DNA of 64,000 nt from Anaerocolumna sp. MB42-C2. Lineage in GTDB: Bacteria; Bacillota; Clostridia; Lachnospirales; Lachnospiraceae. The stretch lies in the NCBI RefSeq assembly GCF_030913705.1, contig NZ_CP133190.1, positions 5,977,501 to 6,041,500 of the forward strand, read 5' to 3'. Each line of letters starts with the position of its first letter. Positions within the stretch are counted from its first letter, which is position 1. Position numbers and translations under genes: made by a program. Positions 1-8,141 of the stretch are shown one piece after another. Under the pieces are notes generated by a model. That model was not told where the DNA came from, made no database searches, and saw nothing but the letters and a program-made list of their open reading frames with translations.

Positions 1-1
1 T

Positions 2-52
2 AAACTAAAAGCTGCCATAGATGCATATTATGAACAATATGGGGCTAAGTAA
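2..52 (+). CDS. C-terminal end of an unidentified protein (cut by window edge)
   Basis: An open frame enters from the left edge and encodes KLKAAIDAYYEQYGAK before a TAA stop. Only 16 residues are visible, so no family can be assigned. It lies on the same strand as, and 58 bp upstream of, the small membrane protein gene that follows. Confidence 0.4.
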   Translation, partial: KLKAAIDAYYEQYGAK

Positions 53-110
53 GAGCTAAGATAAGTTTTTAGTATAAAAGGCTGTTCATTGCAGCAGATA
101 GGAGCTAAAA

Positions 111-263
111 ATGAGTGAAAGAATTTATAATACAATGAAATCAGTAGGCGTTGGTAATTTAGTTATGGGAATTCTGTTTATAGTAGCCGGCGTAGCAGGC
201 GGAGTGATAATGATTATCAGCGGCGGAAAATTACTAAAGAAAAAATCGGAAATCCTTTTCTAA
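111..263 (+). CDS. small one-helix membrane protein (50 aa)
   Basis: The ATG is preceded by GGAG six to seven bases upstream. The 50-aa product starts MSERIYNTMKSVGVGN. It has one long hydrophobic segment (about residues 17-39, Gly/Ile/Val rich) and a lysine-rich cytoplasmic-looking tail (KLLKKK). No function is recognised. It sits upstream of the Tad-like operon but is separated from it by a terminator-like hairpin, so it is probably transcribed with the gene cut off at the left edge. Confidence 0.6.
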   Translation: MSERIYNTMKSVGVGNLVMGILFIVAGVAGGVIMIISGGKLLKKKSEILF

Positions 264-274
264 TTACTTATAGG

Positions 275-366
275 GACTGTTGTGAAATATAGAATATAAC
301 TGATAAGAATTCATGTTACCTGTTTCTTAAGTTATAAACGGAATATTTACAGCAGTCTATTTTTTT
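275..366 (+). terminator. long-range hairpin terminator after the small membrane protein gene
   Basis: The arm at 275-290 (GACTGTTGTGAAATAT) pairs with 343-357 (ATATTTACAGCAGTC) with few mismatches, and a run of T follows (358-366). The enclosed 52 nt is unusually long for a terminator loop. The rest of 264-604 holds no ORF with a ribosome binding site. Confidence 0.5.
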
Positions 367-431
367 CATCCCTTAATTATCTAATATAAATACTCAATAT
401 AAAAATAATAGCATAAAATGTAAAAAATCAC

Positions 432-460
432 TTTACAACGGGAAAGAAATCATATATTAT
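432..460 (+). promoter_or_regulatory. sigma-A type promoter for the Tad-like operon
   Basis: TTTACA (432-437) and TATTAT (455-460) are separated by exactly 17 bp and lie about 145 bp upstream of the first Tad-like gene. No operator-like palindrome was seen next to it. Confidence 0.45.
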
Positions 461-604
461 TAAAGTATCTTATTTTTCTAATTTCTTAATTATCTATTTA
501 TTTTCAGTTATTACATTCCAATTTATCAATTGAAACGAGGTGATTTTCGATGTGAGGGGTTTTTATGTCTAATTCATAATTTAATATTGAAAAGGGGATT
601 ATAT

Positions 605-1471
605 ATGAAGATAGCGTTTTGGAGCAGTGCTAGGGGGAGCAGCGGTGTGACAAGTAATCTGGCGTGTATCAGTATTGCATCGGCTATTGAGTATTCTTAT
701 AAATCAATACTCATAGAGAATCACTACCAAAAAAATAAGCTAGGTAATATTCTAAGGTATCAAAGGGCAAATTATTCAGAGAGGGTGGAAAATTATCAAT
801 TCGGACATATAGGTATCGATTATATCATGAATCAATTTTCAAAAGGAAAAGATAATTATAAAATTCCGGATAATTCACATGTACCGGACCAGGATTCTGT
901 ACAGATTATTAAAGAAGCATCTTTAGAGATTTTAGATAATTTTTTATATTATATACCTGTAAGTTACCAAATCAACCAGGAAACCTTTGATTATAATCTT
1001 TATGGCAACATAAGAGAAATTCTAAATGCAGCAGATGGATTTGCTGACATAACTTATATCGACACATCCAGCCAAAACAATCTTAGCTCAAAAATTATTC
1101 TGGAAGAAGCAGACTTAGTAGTAGTAAATCTGGTTCAAAATTCATTTATGATACAATATTTCTTTGACAATTATTCGTCAATCTTAAACAAATGTGTATT
1201 CTTGATTAGTAATTATAATAAAAATTCAACCTTAAATCTTAATAATATATCCAAAACTCATTCAATAAGCAAACCTAATATTGCAACAATTCCTTACAAT
1301 ATAGAATACCAGGAAGCGGTATTGCAGGGAACGGTTGTAGAGTTTTTATCGCGCAATTATACCTGCAAGCGGAAAAGTCCTAATTATGCCTTTATACGGG
1401 ATGTAAAAAAAGCTGTTGCGATGATTATCAACAATGCTTCCAATATAAGTCAGAAGGAGGAGTGTGTGTGA
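605..1471 (+). CDS. CpaE/MinD-like P-loop family protein with degenerate Walker A (Tad locus)
   Basis: The start at 605 is chosen because AAAGGGG lies 8 bp upstream, and because MKIAFWSS aligns with the N-terminus of the paralogue at 3087. The 288-aa product has the MinD/ParA layout: strand 1, a glycine/serine-rich loop (ARGSSGVTSN, residues 9-18), a central strand ending in DTS (YIDTSSQNN) and a late strand VVVNLVQNS. The lysines of a deviant Walker A (KGGxGKT) are absent, so ATP hydrolysis is doubtful. CpaE proteins place Tad pilus assembly in the cell. The stop overlaps the next gene's GTG start by 4 bp, indicating translational coupling. Confidence 0.6.
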   Translation: MKIAFWSSARGSSGVTSNLACISIASAIEYSYKSILIENHYQKNKLGNILRYQRANYSERVENYQFGHIGIDYIMNQFSKGKDNYKIPDNSHVPDQDSVQIIKEASLEILDNFLYYIPVSYQINQETFDYNLYGNIREILNAADGFADITYIDTSSQNNLSSKIILEEADLVVVNLVQNSFMIQYFFDNYSSILNKCVFLISNYNKNSTLNLNNISKTHSISKPNIATIPYNIEYQEAVLQGTVVEFLSRNYTCKRKSPNYAFIRDVKKAVAMIINNASNISQKEECV

Positions 1472-2445
1472 AAAGAAGACTTAAAAGATCAACGAAGCAG
1501 CATATTTTCGTTTCTCTTTTATGTGTCCTACTATTCGGCGGGGTATTTTTAACTGCATATTTTACAGTTCTTACCTATATGAAAAATAATTATGAGGCAG
1601 AGATAAATGAACTGTCAAACCAGCTGGAAACTAATAAAGTGAAAGTATATGAAGCTAATTACGATATTCCGGTCGGAAGTGTAATTACAAAAGAAAATCT
1701 TAAGTTCAAACAGGTTTTATCTGAGCAGCCTCAGGAGGATTACATAACGGAAAATGAATTAGGCATGGTTACTTTAATTGACATTAAATCGGGTACCCCT
1801 TTATTAAAATCCATGTTATCCAAAAAGTTTACCGATAACAGTGCGAGAGAAGCAGAATTTAATACTTTCTTTCTTAACAGTAACCTGAAAGAAAATGATT
1901 ATGTGGATATCCGAATTCTATATCCGAATGGAGAGAATTATATCGTTCTTAGTAAAAAGCAGGTTAAAAATCTATCATTAGAAAAAAACGATTGTTTTAT
2001 GTGGCTTAATGCTGAGGAATTACTTAGAGTATCGGGAGCAATTATTGATTGCTATTTAAAAGAAGGTTCAAAGCTTTATACCGTAAAGTATATCGAACCT
2101 CGGATACAAGAAGCTTCTGAAATCACTTACCTGCCTAATACCGATATAATACAGCTGATTAAAAAAGATCCCAATGTCCTTCAAAAAGCAATGGAGGAAT
2201 TAAGCTTATCAGTCCGTGTCGAATTAGAGGAAAGATTGAATCAATTCTACAGCACTTATCATGGTGAAGTAACCTGGGACCCGTATAATACCAATCAGAT
2301 TAATTCCACAGATCAGGTAAATAACAATGACAATATAGTTAGTCCGGATATTGTAGAGGATAACGTTTCAGATGATTCAAATGATACTGTGGCGGAGGAT
2401 AATAAGAAAGAACAAAGTAAGGAGGAAATTTATTATGTCGACTAA
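1468..2445 (+). CDS. SAF-domain membrane protein, CpaB/RcpC-like
   Basis: The GTG at 1468 is preferred: AGGAGG lies 7 bp upstream, and the upstream in-frame start would abut the Shine-Dalgarno sequence. The protein has an N-terminal membrane helix (about residues 13-37) and a short coiled-coil stretch (NELSNQLETNK). A SAF-type domain follows (YDIPVGSVITKENL, then SGTPLLKSMLSKK). The tail from about residue 270 is low-complexity and rich in Asn/Asp. In Tad systems CpaB/RcpC is an envelope component tied to the secretin; in a Gram-positive the role is less clear. Its 3' end overlaps the next gene by 11 bp. Confidence 0.65.
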   Translation: MKRRLKRSTKQHIFVSLLCVLLFGGVFLTAYFTVLTYMKNNYEAEINELSNQLETNKVKVYEANYDIPVGSVITKENLKFKQVLSEQPQEDYITENELGMVTLIDIKSGTPLLKSMLSKKFTDNSAREAEFNTFFLNSNLKENDYVDIRILYPNGENYIVLSKKQVKNLSLEKNDCFMWLNAEELLRVSGAIIDCYLKEGSKLYTVKYIEPRIQEASEITYLPNTDIIQLIKKDPNVLQKAMEELSLSVRVELEERLNQFYSTYHGEVTWDPYNTNQINSTDQVNNNDNIVSPDIVEDNVSDDSNDTVAEDNKKEQSKEEIYYVD

Positions 2446-3085
2446 AGCAAATATAATCGGTTTTCTGGGTATTGAAACCTATGACATTATTTTATATCTT
2501 TCTAAACTTCTGTTTCATTTAAATAAGAAAGTTCTAATTGTAGACAATTCAGATACGGAAGCGCTTACCTATTGTATTCCGATTCCGGCATCTATGAATC
2601 CGAAAATCAATAGAATACATTTCTGTAACCTAGATTTTATTAAAGAAAAAAATGTTACTGATTATTTGAAAGAATATGATTATATTTTAATTGACTTTGG
2701 CTTTAAAACAAATCATATGGAAATACATAACTGCTCCTATATCTATCTGGTAACAGACAAACAACAGCATAATCTGGCAAGAATTCTAAATTTGAAATGT
2801 AAGCAGGAAGTTTTTTTAATTATAAAAGATCGGATTAAAAATAAAAGTCTAACTTATTTATTAGAGATGATGAAAGATAATGGAATTAATATAAAACAGT
2901 ATTACTGTCTGTATTATGACGATCTGGATAAGGAAAATATGACAGGAATACAGTACAGGAATGAAATCTCTTTTAAACATCAATCAGGTCAGATGAAAGA
3001 CCTGTTGAATGAGTTAATCGAAACATTGAGTTTTAATAAAATAGAAGCTGGACAAGCCTATAAAAAGGCGAAAAGGGGTGCATAA
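2435..3085 (+). CDS. ParA/MinD-fold-like protein without P-loop (Tad locus)
   Basis: The ATG at 2435 is preceded by AAGGAGG with 8 bp spacing. The 216-aa product starts MSTKANIIGFLG. Its alternating strand/helix layout includes KKVLIVDNSD and YDYILIDFG, resembling the second and third strands of CpaE/MinD proteins. No Walker A motif is visible, so it is at best a non-hydrolysing relative. It lies between the SAF protein and another CpaE-like gene, with overlaps or near-overlaps on both sides. The family call rests on fold-like features and context and is tentative. Confidence 0.5.
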   Translation: MSTKANIIGFLGIETYDIILYLSKLLFHLNKKVLIVDNSDTEALTYCIPIPASMNPKINRIHFCNLDFIKEKNVTDYLKEYDYILIDFGFKTNHMEIHNCSYIYLVTDKQQHNLARILNLKCKQEVFLIIKDRIKNKSLTYLLEMMKDNGINIKQYYCLYYDDLDKENMTGIQYRNEISFKHQSGQMKDLLNELIETLSFNKIEAGQAYKKAKRGA

Positions 3086-3086
3086 G

Positions 3087-3881
3087 TTGAAAATAGTATT
3101 TTGGAGCCCATTGGCCGGGCATTCCGGAACTACAGGAAGTATGCTTGCCATAGCTCTTCTGTCATGTCTAAAATTAAAGAAAAGTGTTTATTTATTACAT
3201 AATCAATTTATGGATCGGAGTATGGAAAAAGCCATATTTGATGCTGAAACGTCTGATATGTATGAAGATATCGGAATTGATTCTTTAGCAAGAAATATTA
3301 AAGTTTCCCCGTTAACGGAAGATATTATTAATGATTCTTCTATGTCTCTTTACAACAATATGATTCATATATTGCCGGGTACAACAAAAGAGAATAGGTA
3401 TTTATTTGAGAAAGATATTTCGCTTACTTTTCCTGCTATTGTTAATTCAATCAACAGTTTTTATGATTTTATATTTATTAATCTGGCAGCAGGGGAGAAT
3501 GAATATTCGAACAAAATCATGGAGGATGCAGATATAATTGTAGTAACGTTTGCTCAGGATAAGAATATGATTGATAAGTATTTCTCCGGAAATCATTTAC
3601 CTGAAGATAAAACTTTATATCTAATTGGCAAGTATAATTGTAATTCCAGGTATAATCTAAAAAATCTGGAAAGATGTTATCCCTTGTTACGAAATAAAAC
3701 AGAAGTAATTCCTTATGATGTTGGATTTATGGATGCTATGGCAGACGGTAAGGTAATGCAGTATATATTGAAGAACCTGTTTAATTACAAAGGTGATAAT
3801 AATCAAAATTTTTTAAAAAAGATAAATAAAGCAGTGGATTTGCTATTTGCGAATAAAAAAAAGGCAGGTGAGATAACGTGA
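3087..3881 (+). CDS. second CpaE/MinD-like protein with degenerate Walker A
   Basis: The TTG at 3087 is favoured. AAAAGGGG ends 8 bp upstream, and the product then starts (M)KIVFWSPLAGHSGTTG, matching the paralogue at 605 (MKIAFWSSARGSSGVTS). Both share a C-terminal strand with IPY (VIPYDVGFMDAM and TIPYNIEYQEAV), so they are clear paralogues. The glycine loop again lacks the Walker lysine. Strand 3 reads DFIFINLAAGENEYS, where MinD has its switch aspartate region. The stop overlaps the next gene's GTG by 4 bp. Confidence 0.6.
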   Translation: MKIVFWSPLAGHSGTTGSMLAIALLSCLKLKKSVYLLHNQFMDRSMEKAIFDAETSDMYEDIGIDSLARNIKVSPLTEDIINDSSMSLYNNMIHILPGTTKENRYLFEKDISLTFPAIVNSINSFYDFIFINLAAGENEYSNKIMEDADIIVVTFAQDKNMIDKYFSGNHLPEDKTLYLIGKYNCNSRYNLKNLERCYPLLRNKTEVIPYDVGFMDAMADGKVMQYILKNLFNYKGDNNQNFLKKINKAVDLLFANKKKAGEIT

Positions 3882-4741
3882 TATTTAATTTAATTATAAT
3901 CGTTATAATCTCCGGAATGACCTTATCAGGTTTATATTTCACAGGGAAAAGGGATAGTTGCATACCGGATGAAATATATACAGATCACTATCACATACCT
4001 TATCTGGTGAATGAAGTTAAAAATACATTTGAGAGTATCTTGAATAAGAATATCGCCGATTTGAATCTGAATAAGGCTGAGACGATTAAGAGAGATAAAA
4101 TAAAAAGCCTGATCAGAAAAAATTTACGAAGCTGCAGTTATGGGGATATAGGAGCAAAAGAGTATGTAAAGGATTATATTAAAGAAATACTTTTAAAAAA
4201 TTTAGGAATCAAGGAGGAAAATATAGACAGAATCATACCTTTTACCAACCGTAGTTTATTAACACCGCAGGATAAATTTGAGATTCTTTTGTATATCTTT
4301 AAAAAACAATATAAATACGACGCTTTAACCATGCTGATAAACACTTATCATCTGGCGGATTTGAAAAAAGAGGGGGAGGAGGGGTTTTATGAGATAACAA
4401 AAGAGGAAATCGAGGAAATCTATGATTTTGAGTGCCATAATCTGCTTTTTACAGATAAACTGGAGGTGTTAGCTCAACGGATATATCAACTATATAAAGG
4501 GTTTGGAGTCATTGATGAAATCAGGGATATGAAAATTGATGGGGTTTCCGGTGGAATTTCAGGAATACCATTTGATTTTTATACGTACCAGTCAGATGAT
4601 TTTAATTCAATTGAATTAAGAAAACTAAATGCATACGATAGTGTCTGGATTTTCTATCAGGGAAAAACTGCTCATCTTTCTTTTTTGGGATTCGGTTCTC
4701 AGAATGAATTGGTAAGAGTATGTAAAAATATATATCGTTAA
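3878..4741 (+). CDS. truncated CpaF/TadA: N-terminal domain only, no ATPase core
   Basis: The GTG start follows AGGTGAG. The 287-aa product has an N-terminal membrane helix and ends in the region that in CpaF/TadA precedes the secretion-ATPase core (GFGVIDEIRDMKIDGVSGG, then QGKTAHLSFLGF and a final KNIYR). CpaF proteins normally continue for some 200 residues with Walker A, Asp and Walker B boxes. Here a TAA follows NIYR directly, and none of these boxes appears downstream in any frame I read. The product cannot power pilus assembly by itself. A deletion removing the core, TadB and TadC is the likely cause. The N-terminal assignment is from recalled family features. Confidence 0.6.
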   Translation: MIFNLIIIVIISGMTLSGLYFTGKRDSCIPDEIYTDHYHIPYLVNEVKNTFESILNKNIADLNLNKAETIKRDKIKSLIRKNLRSCSYGDIGAKEYVKDYIKEILLKNLGIKEENIDRIIPFTNRSLLTPQDKFEILLYIFKKQYKYDALTMLINTYHLADLKKEGEEGFYEITKEEIEEIYDFECHNLLFTDKLEVLAQRIYQLYKGFGVIDEIRDMKIDGVSGGISGIPFDFYTYQSDDFNSIELRKLNAYDSVWIFYQGKTAHLSFLGFGSQNELVRVCKNIYR

Positions 4742-4778
4742 GGCAATACCGTATATGCGGTATGCAAAGGGTATAAGA

Positions 4779-5294
4779 ATGAATTCTTTCAGTAAAATAG
4801 TTTGTTTTTTTCTTGCAGCAATTGTTATGTTTTTGGGACCGTTATTATATATGGCGCAGAAACAAGATGCTATCAGTCAAAACTATATAACAAATGAGAC
4901 GGCAAAATTTGTCGACAGCATAAAGAATACAGGTCACTTAAGCAGTAAAATGTATATGGATTATATCAGGAAAATAGATGCTACTAATAATTTATATAAA
5001 ATAGAAATTGTTCATAGCCATAAAATTGTAGAGCCTGTATATGATGAAAATACCGGAACTTTTTTAAATGAATATAATACTTATTACAGAAATACATATC
5101 AGGATGATATCATGGATTCCTTTGACAGGGGAGTTGAATACTATTTTACCCAAGGAGATTATATATCCTTAACGGTTTTTAATCGTACCAGAACCTTAGC
5201 CACAAAGCTTATGGAACTATTCTATTCATGGGATATACCTGATGAACAGATATTAGTTACTTACGGAGGTATGATAAGAGATGAAGATTACTAA
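4779..5294 (+). CDS. membrane-anchored pseudopilin/TadE-like protein
   Basis: The start at 4779 is chosen over an in-frame ATG at 4755 because AAAGGG lies about 9 bp upstream. The 171-aa product has one N-terminal membrane helix (residues 5-27). An extracytoplasmic domain follows, with FVDSIKNTGHLSSKMYMDY, reminiscent of TadE-type minor pilins in clostridial Tad loci. The C-terminus has no cysteines. It overlaps the next gene by 14 bp. The pilin-like role is inferred from context. Confidence 0.5.
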   Translation: MNSFSKIVCFFLAAIVMFLGPLLYMAQKQDAISQNYITNETAKFVDSIKNTGHLSSKMYMDYIRKIDATNNLYKIEIVHSHKIVEPVYDENTGTFLNEYNTYYRNTYQDDIMDSFDRGVEYYFTQGDYISLTVFNRTRTLATKLMELFYSWDIPDEQILVTYGGMIRDEDY

Positions 5295-6231
5295 TTTAGC
5301 CATTATTTTTTTTGTGCTAGAACTCTTAATGATTACCTTAATTGATATACGTTTGAATAATTTAACAGCAATAACAAATAAACAGGTCGAGTATAATAAA
5401 GCTCTCGATAATGCAATTGATGACGGGGTTATGAATTTGGTAGAAGTGGACAGTAATCGTAAACTTATCCTTAATAAAGAAGTGGCAGTGCAACAATTCT
5501 TCGAATCACTTTTCGCTAATTTTGGTGTTATTGGTAACAGTCATTTGGAAAACCGGTTAAAGAATTACATCCCAGTTATTTTAGTAACTGATACCGATGG
5601 ATTTTATATTAATTATTCTGAACTCTACAGATCAAACGATGAAGTATTAACAGTATCAAAGTGGAGTGAAAAAATTCCATATTTTTATGAAGATAATAAT
5701 ATTATTTATAAATTTACTTTAGGAGATTATATAACTTTATATGATAGATCTGCAAATTTAATTTATGAAGGAGACTACCATGATTTAAACGCTCATTTTC
5801 CGGGTACTTTGTTAGCAAAAGATGCATTTGATCAAATACGAAGAAGTGTTATTATTGGTAAAATAGAAGAAAAAATGAATTATTATATTAATTTACATAA
5901 TAATATAGCAGAGCAATATGGTATAACCTATCGATTCTGGCTTCCTCAGATTAATAAAGCAGATTGGTATCAGACGGTAAATGATATAAGTATGCTGGTC
6001 ATATTTCAAGGATACCCTTATAATGCCGCAGGGTTAGATACCTATAATCGGTATGCTTTAGGCGGAGCAAGAATTAAGAAAAGCAGTGCTTATTTTATAA
6101 CAAAAATAAATGATCTAAAGGTATATCACAAGGATAGTTGTAAACGGATAGCTGATTCAGGAATACCTTATTATACAAAAGAAGAATGTGCCCTTGAGGG
6201 AGCTTTTCCCTGTCCGGATTGCAATCCTTAA
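5281..6231 (+). CDS. membrane-anchored protein with C-terminal cysteine cluster (Tad locus)
   Basis: The 316-aa product has an N-terminal membrane helix (residues 5-20), a long extracytoplasmic region and a compact C-terminal Cys/His module: HKDSCKRI, then EECALEGAFPCPDCNP. Spacing of H, C, C and CxxC suggests a small metal-binding fold like those at the end of some surface proteins. It is the last gene of the Tad-like operon and is translationally coupled to the preceding one. No enzyme motif is visible. A 53-bp part of this gene (5687-5741) is repeated downstream at 6498-6550. Confidence 0.5.
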   Translation: MKITNLAIIFFVLELLMITLIDIRLNNLTAITNKQVEYNKALDNAIDDGVMNLVEVDSNRKLILNKEVAVQQFFESLFANFGVIGNSHLENRLKNYIPVILVTDTDGFYINYSELYRSNDEVLTVSKWSEKIPYFYEDNNIIYKFTLGDYITLYDRSANLIYEGDYHDLNAHFPGTLLAKDAFDQIRRSVIIGKIEEKMNYYINLHNNIAEQYGITYRFWLPQINKADWYQTVNDISMLVIFQGYPYNAAGLDTYNRYALGGARIKKSSAYFITKINDLKVYHKDSCKRIADSGIPYYTKEECALEGAFPCPDCNP

Positions 6232-6900
6232 AATAATAAGAAAAGTAGGTTAATGATTGACGAGCAAATGTATAGAGTGGTAAAATTTGTATGTAGTTTT
6301 GTGTCATAATATAAGAGGAAAAGTATATTTCTGTTATCTGAGAAATAGTGGTGATATTCTACCTTTTATTCAGTAGTTTCAAATTAACTGCTGATAAATC
6401 ATGCTATTTGGAACAAAAAACTAGTTGGTATATTAAAGATGCATTATGAGAAACAGAACCTTTTAACAGTAGATTGAATAGTGGTTTCTGAATTATTATG
6501 AAAATAATAATATTATTTAAAATTTACTTTAGGAGATTATATAACTTATACAATTAGGTATATCCTAATAACAAAATGTGTTCCTATAATTAGCTATATG
6601 GAGAGAATATACTGCAATATCAAAAAAGAAATTTAATTTCTAATAAGTTTCGTAATAAACAATAAGAAAGAAAAGGAGGGGGAGCTTTTTAATAACTGTT
6701 TTAATTGAAATAGTTTTAAATTAACAATAAGTCACTTAACTACATGGAAACTCTTTGCAAATTATTCTAGACCAAATGTATAGTTGTCAATAAAAACTTG
6801 GATAGTGTTAATAGTTATTAAACATTGGTTCAGTAAATTCAGAAATGAATAAGGGGAAATTAAATTGATTAATCGTTTAGTTAATGAAGGGAGCCACTTT
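6232..6900 (+). other. 670-bp intergenic region with a 53-bp copy of the preceding gene
   Basis: No ORF with a convincing ribosome binding site was found. Positions 6498-6550 repeat 5687-5741 of the preceding gene almost exactly, with two single-base deletions, and the reading frame is not kept. This looks like the remains of a tandem duplication. A weak promoter candidate (TTGTCA at 6784, GTTAAT at 6807, 17-bp spacing) precedes the next gene. Confidence 0.45.
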
Positions 6901-8121
6901 ATGAAATTAAATATAATTAAAACAAAAGGGATTTATTTATTCTTAAGTTTGATAATTCTAATAACATCTATTATTTCCGTAGTACCATCTGCTCATGCAG
7001 CGACCAGCAGTAAAATCAAATTATATAATTTTGTAAAATTAGTTGTTGAGGCAACTGATTTGAAGGTTGAAACGACTTACTTAGAGGCAGCATTGAAAGC
7101 CGGTATCATTAAAGAGGGTGATTTCTCTGATTACAGTAAATATACAACCAGAACGGATGCCGCAGTAATTTTAAATAGAGCAGATGAATATCTGCATGGT
7201 GACACTTTGGATTCAGAATTGCTCAATACAGTTCTGAAAGACCGAATTTCAGATATATCACAGATAGCCAAGGATAAAAGAGAGACAGTCGCTAAAATCT
7301 ATGCAAAGGGATTTATGAAAGGTTACAGCAAGGGATATTACATAAAGAGTCGTGAATTTCGTGGAAGTGAATATATGACCACTTCCGGAGCGAAAGATGC
7401 TATTTCTATGCTGAAGGACACCAAAAAAAGGGCGAAGCTAAGTCCGGATGGTCAGTTAATAAGAACGACTAATTTACCGAGAAATGCAAAGGATTATGAA
7501 TATATTTTGGAAACCTATCCAAATTCTTTTTATGAAGTAAAATTTATGTATCAAAGGGCAAAATATTATTATGAACCCAAGGAATTAGTAGATTATGCAA
7601 ACCCTGCAAAGATGAAAGATGTTAATCTTTATACTGTGGATTTAAATAAATACAAAGAAACCTGGATGGATAGGATAGAAACAAATTTAAAGAGCCGTCT
7701 AAATGTTGATTATCGGACCATTGATAATAACTGGATTAATACTTTAAGAAGTGCCTATACACAGTATGGTGAGGCTAAAAATGATAAAAGGGTAACGGAC
7801 GGTATTAAAGATTATATAAATGTAGTAAAGAAAAATAAAATAGTAATTCAGAGCAAAGAGATATCAATTGAACCATCTACTTTATATATGATGGGAGCTG
7901 GATTTTATGTAAGAACTTACATAAAATTTAAAGTCAATTATTCTGGAACAAAAATAACTGCCGAAGATTTAATTTGTGGTGATTTAATCTGGATGCCAGA
8001 TCTAAAAAAAGATACGTGGTTTGAAGGAGTTTATGATATTGAGCTAGGTACCATTAATGGTTCCAGTAATGGAAGTGATTACTATGTTACGAACGATTCA
8101 TTGCAGGATTATTCTGATTAA
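6901..8121 (+). CDS. secreted protein with SLH-like N-terminal region
   Basis: The start at 6901 (MKLNIIKTKG) is preferred over the in-frame ATG/TTG at 6865 because GAAGGGAG lies upstream and a clean signal peptide results. This is a hydrophobic stretch from about residue 11 to 28, with cleavage likely after AHA. The following 100 residues resemble S-layer homology repeats (LEAALKAGIIKEGDF, TTRTDAAVILNRADEYL), suggesting attachment to cell-wall polymers. The remaining 300 residues are not recognised. It is 20 bp upstream of the large exported protein gene and probably co-transcribed with it. Confidence 0.55.
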   Translation: MKLNIIKTKGIYLFLSLIILITSIISVVPSAHAATSSKIKLYNFVKLVVEATDLKVETTYLEAALKAGIIKEGDFSDYSKYTTRTDAAVILNRADEYLHGDTLDSELLNTVLKDRISDISQIAKDKRETVAKIYAKGFMKGYSKGYYIKSREFRGSEYMTTSGAKDAISMLKDTKKRAKLSPDGQLIRTTNLPRNAKDYEYILETYPNSFYEVKFMYQRAKYYYEPKELVDYANPAKMKDVNLYTVDLNKYKETWMDRIETNLKSRLNVDYRTIDNNWINTLRSAYTQYGEAKNDKRVTDGIKDYINVVKKNKIVIQSKEISIEPSTLYMMGAGFYVRTYIKFKVNYSGTKITAEDLICGDLIWMPDLKKDTWFEGVYDIELGTINGSSNGSDYYVTNDSLQDYSD

Positions 8122-8141
8122 TGTAAAAAAGGAGGAATAAT

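Noticed and set aside
605..3881. ParA-like partition genes of a plasmid or integrative element
   Set aside because: The P-loops are degenerate, there is no ParB gene, and the SAF and CpaF-like neighbours point to a Tad locus.
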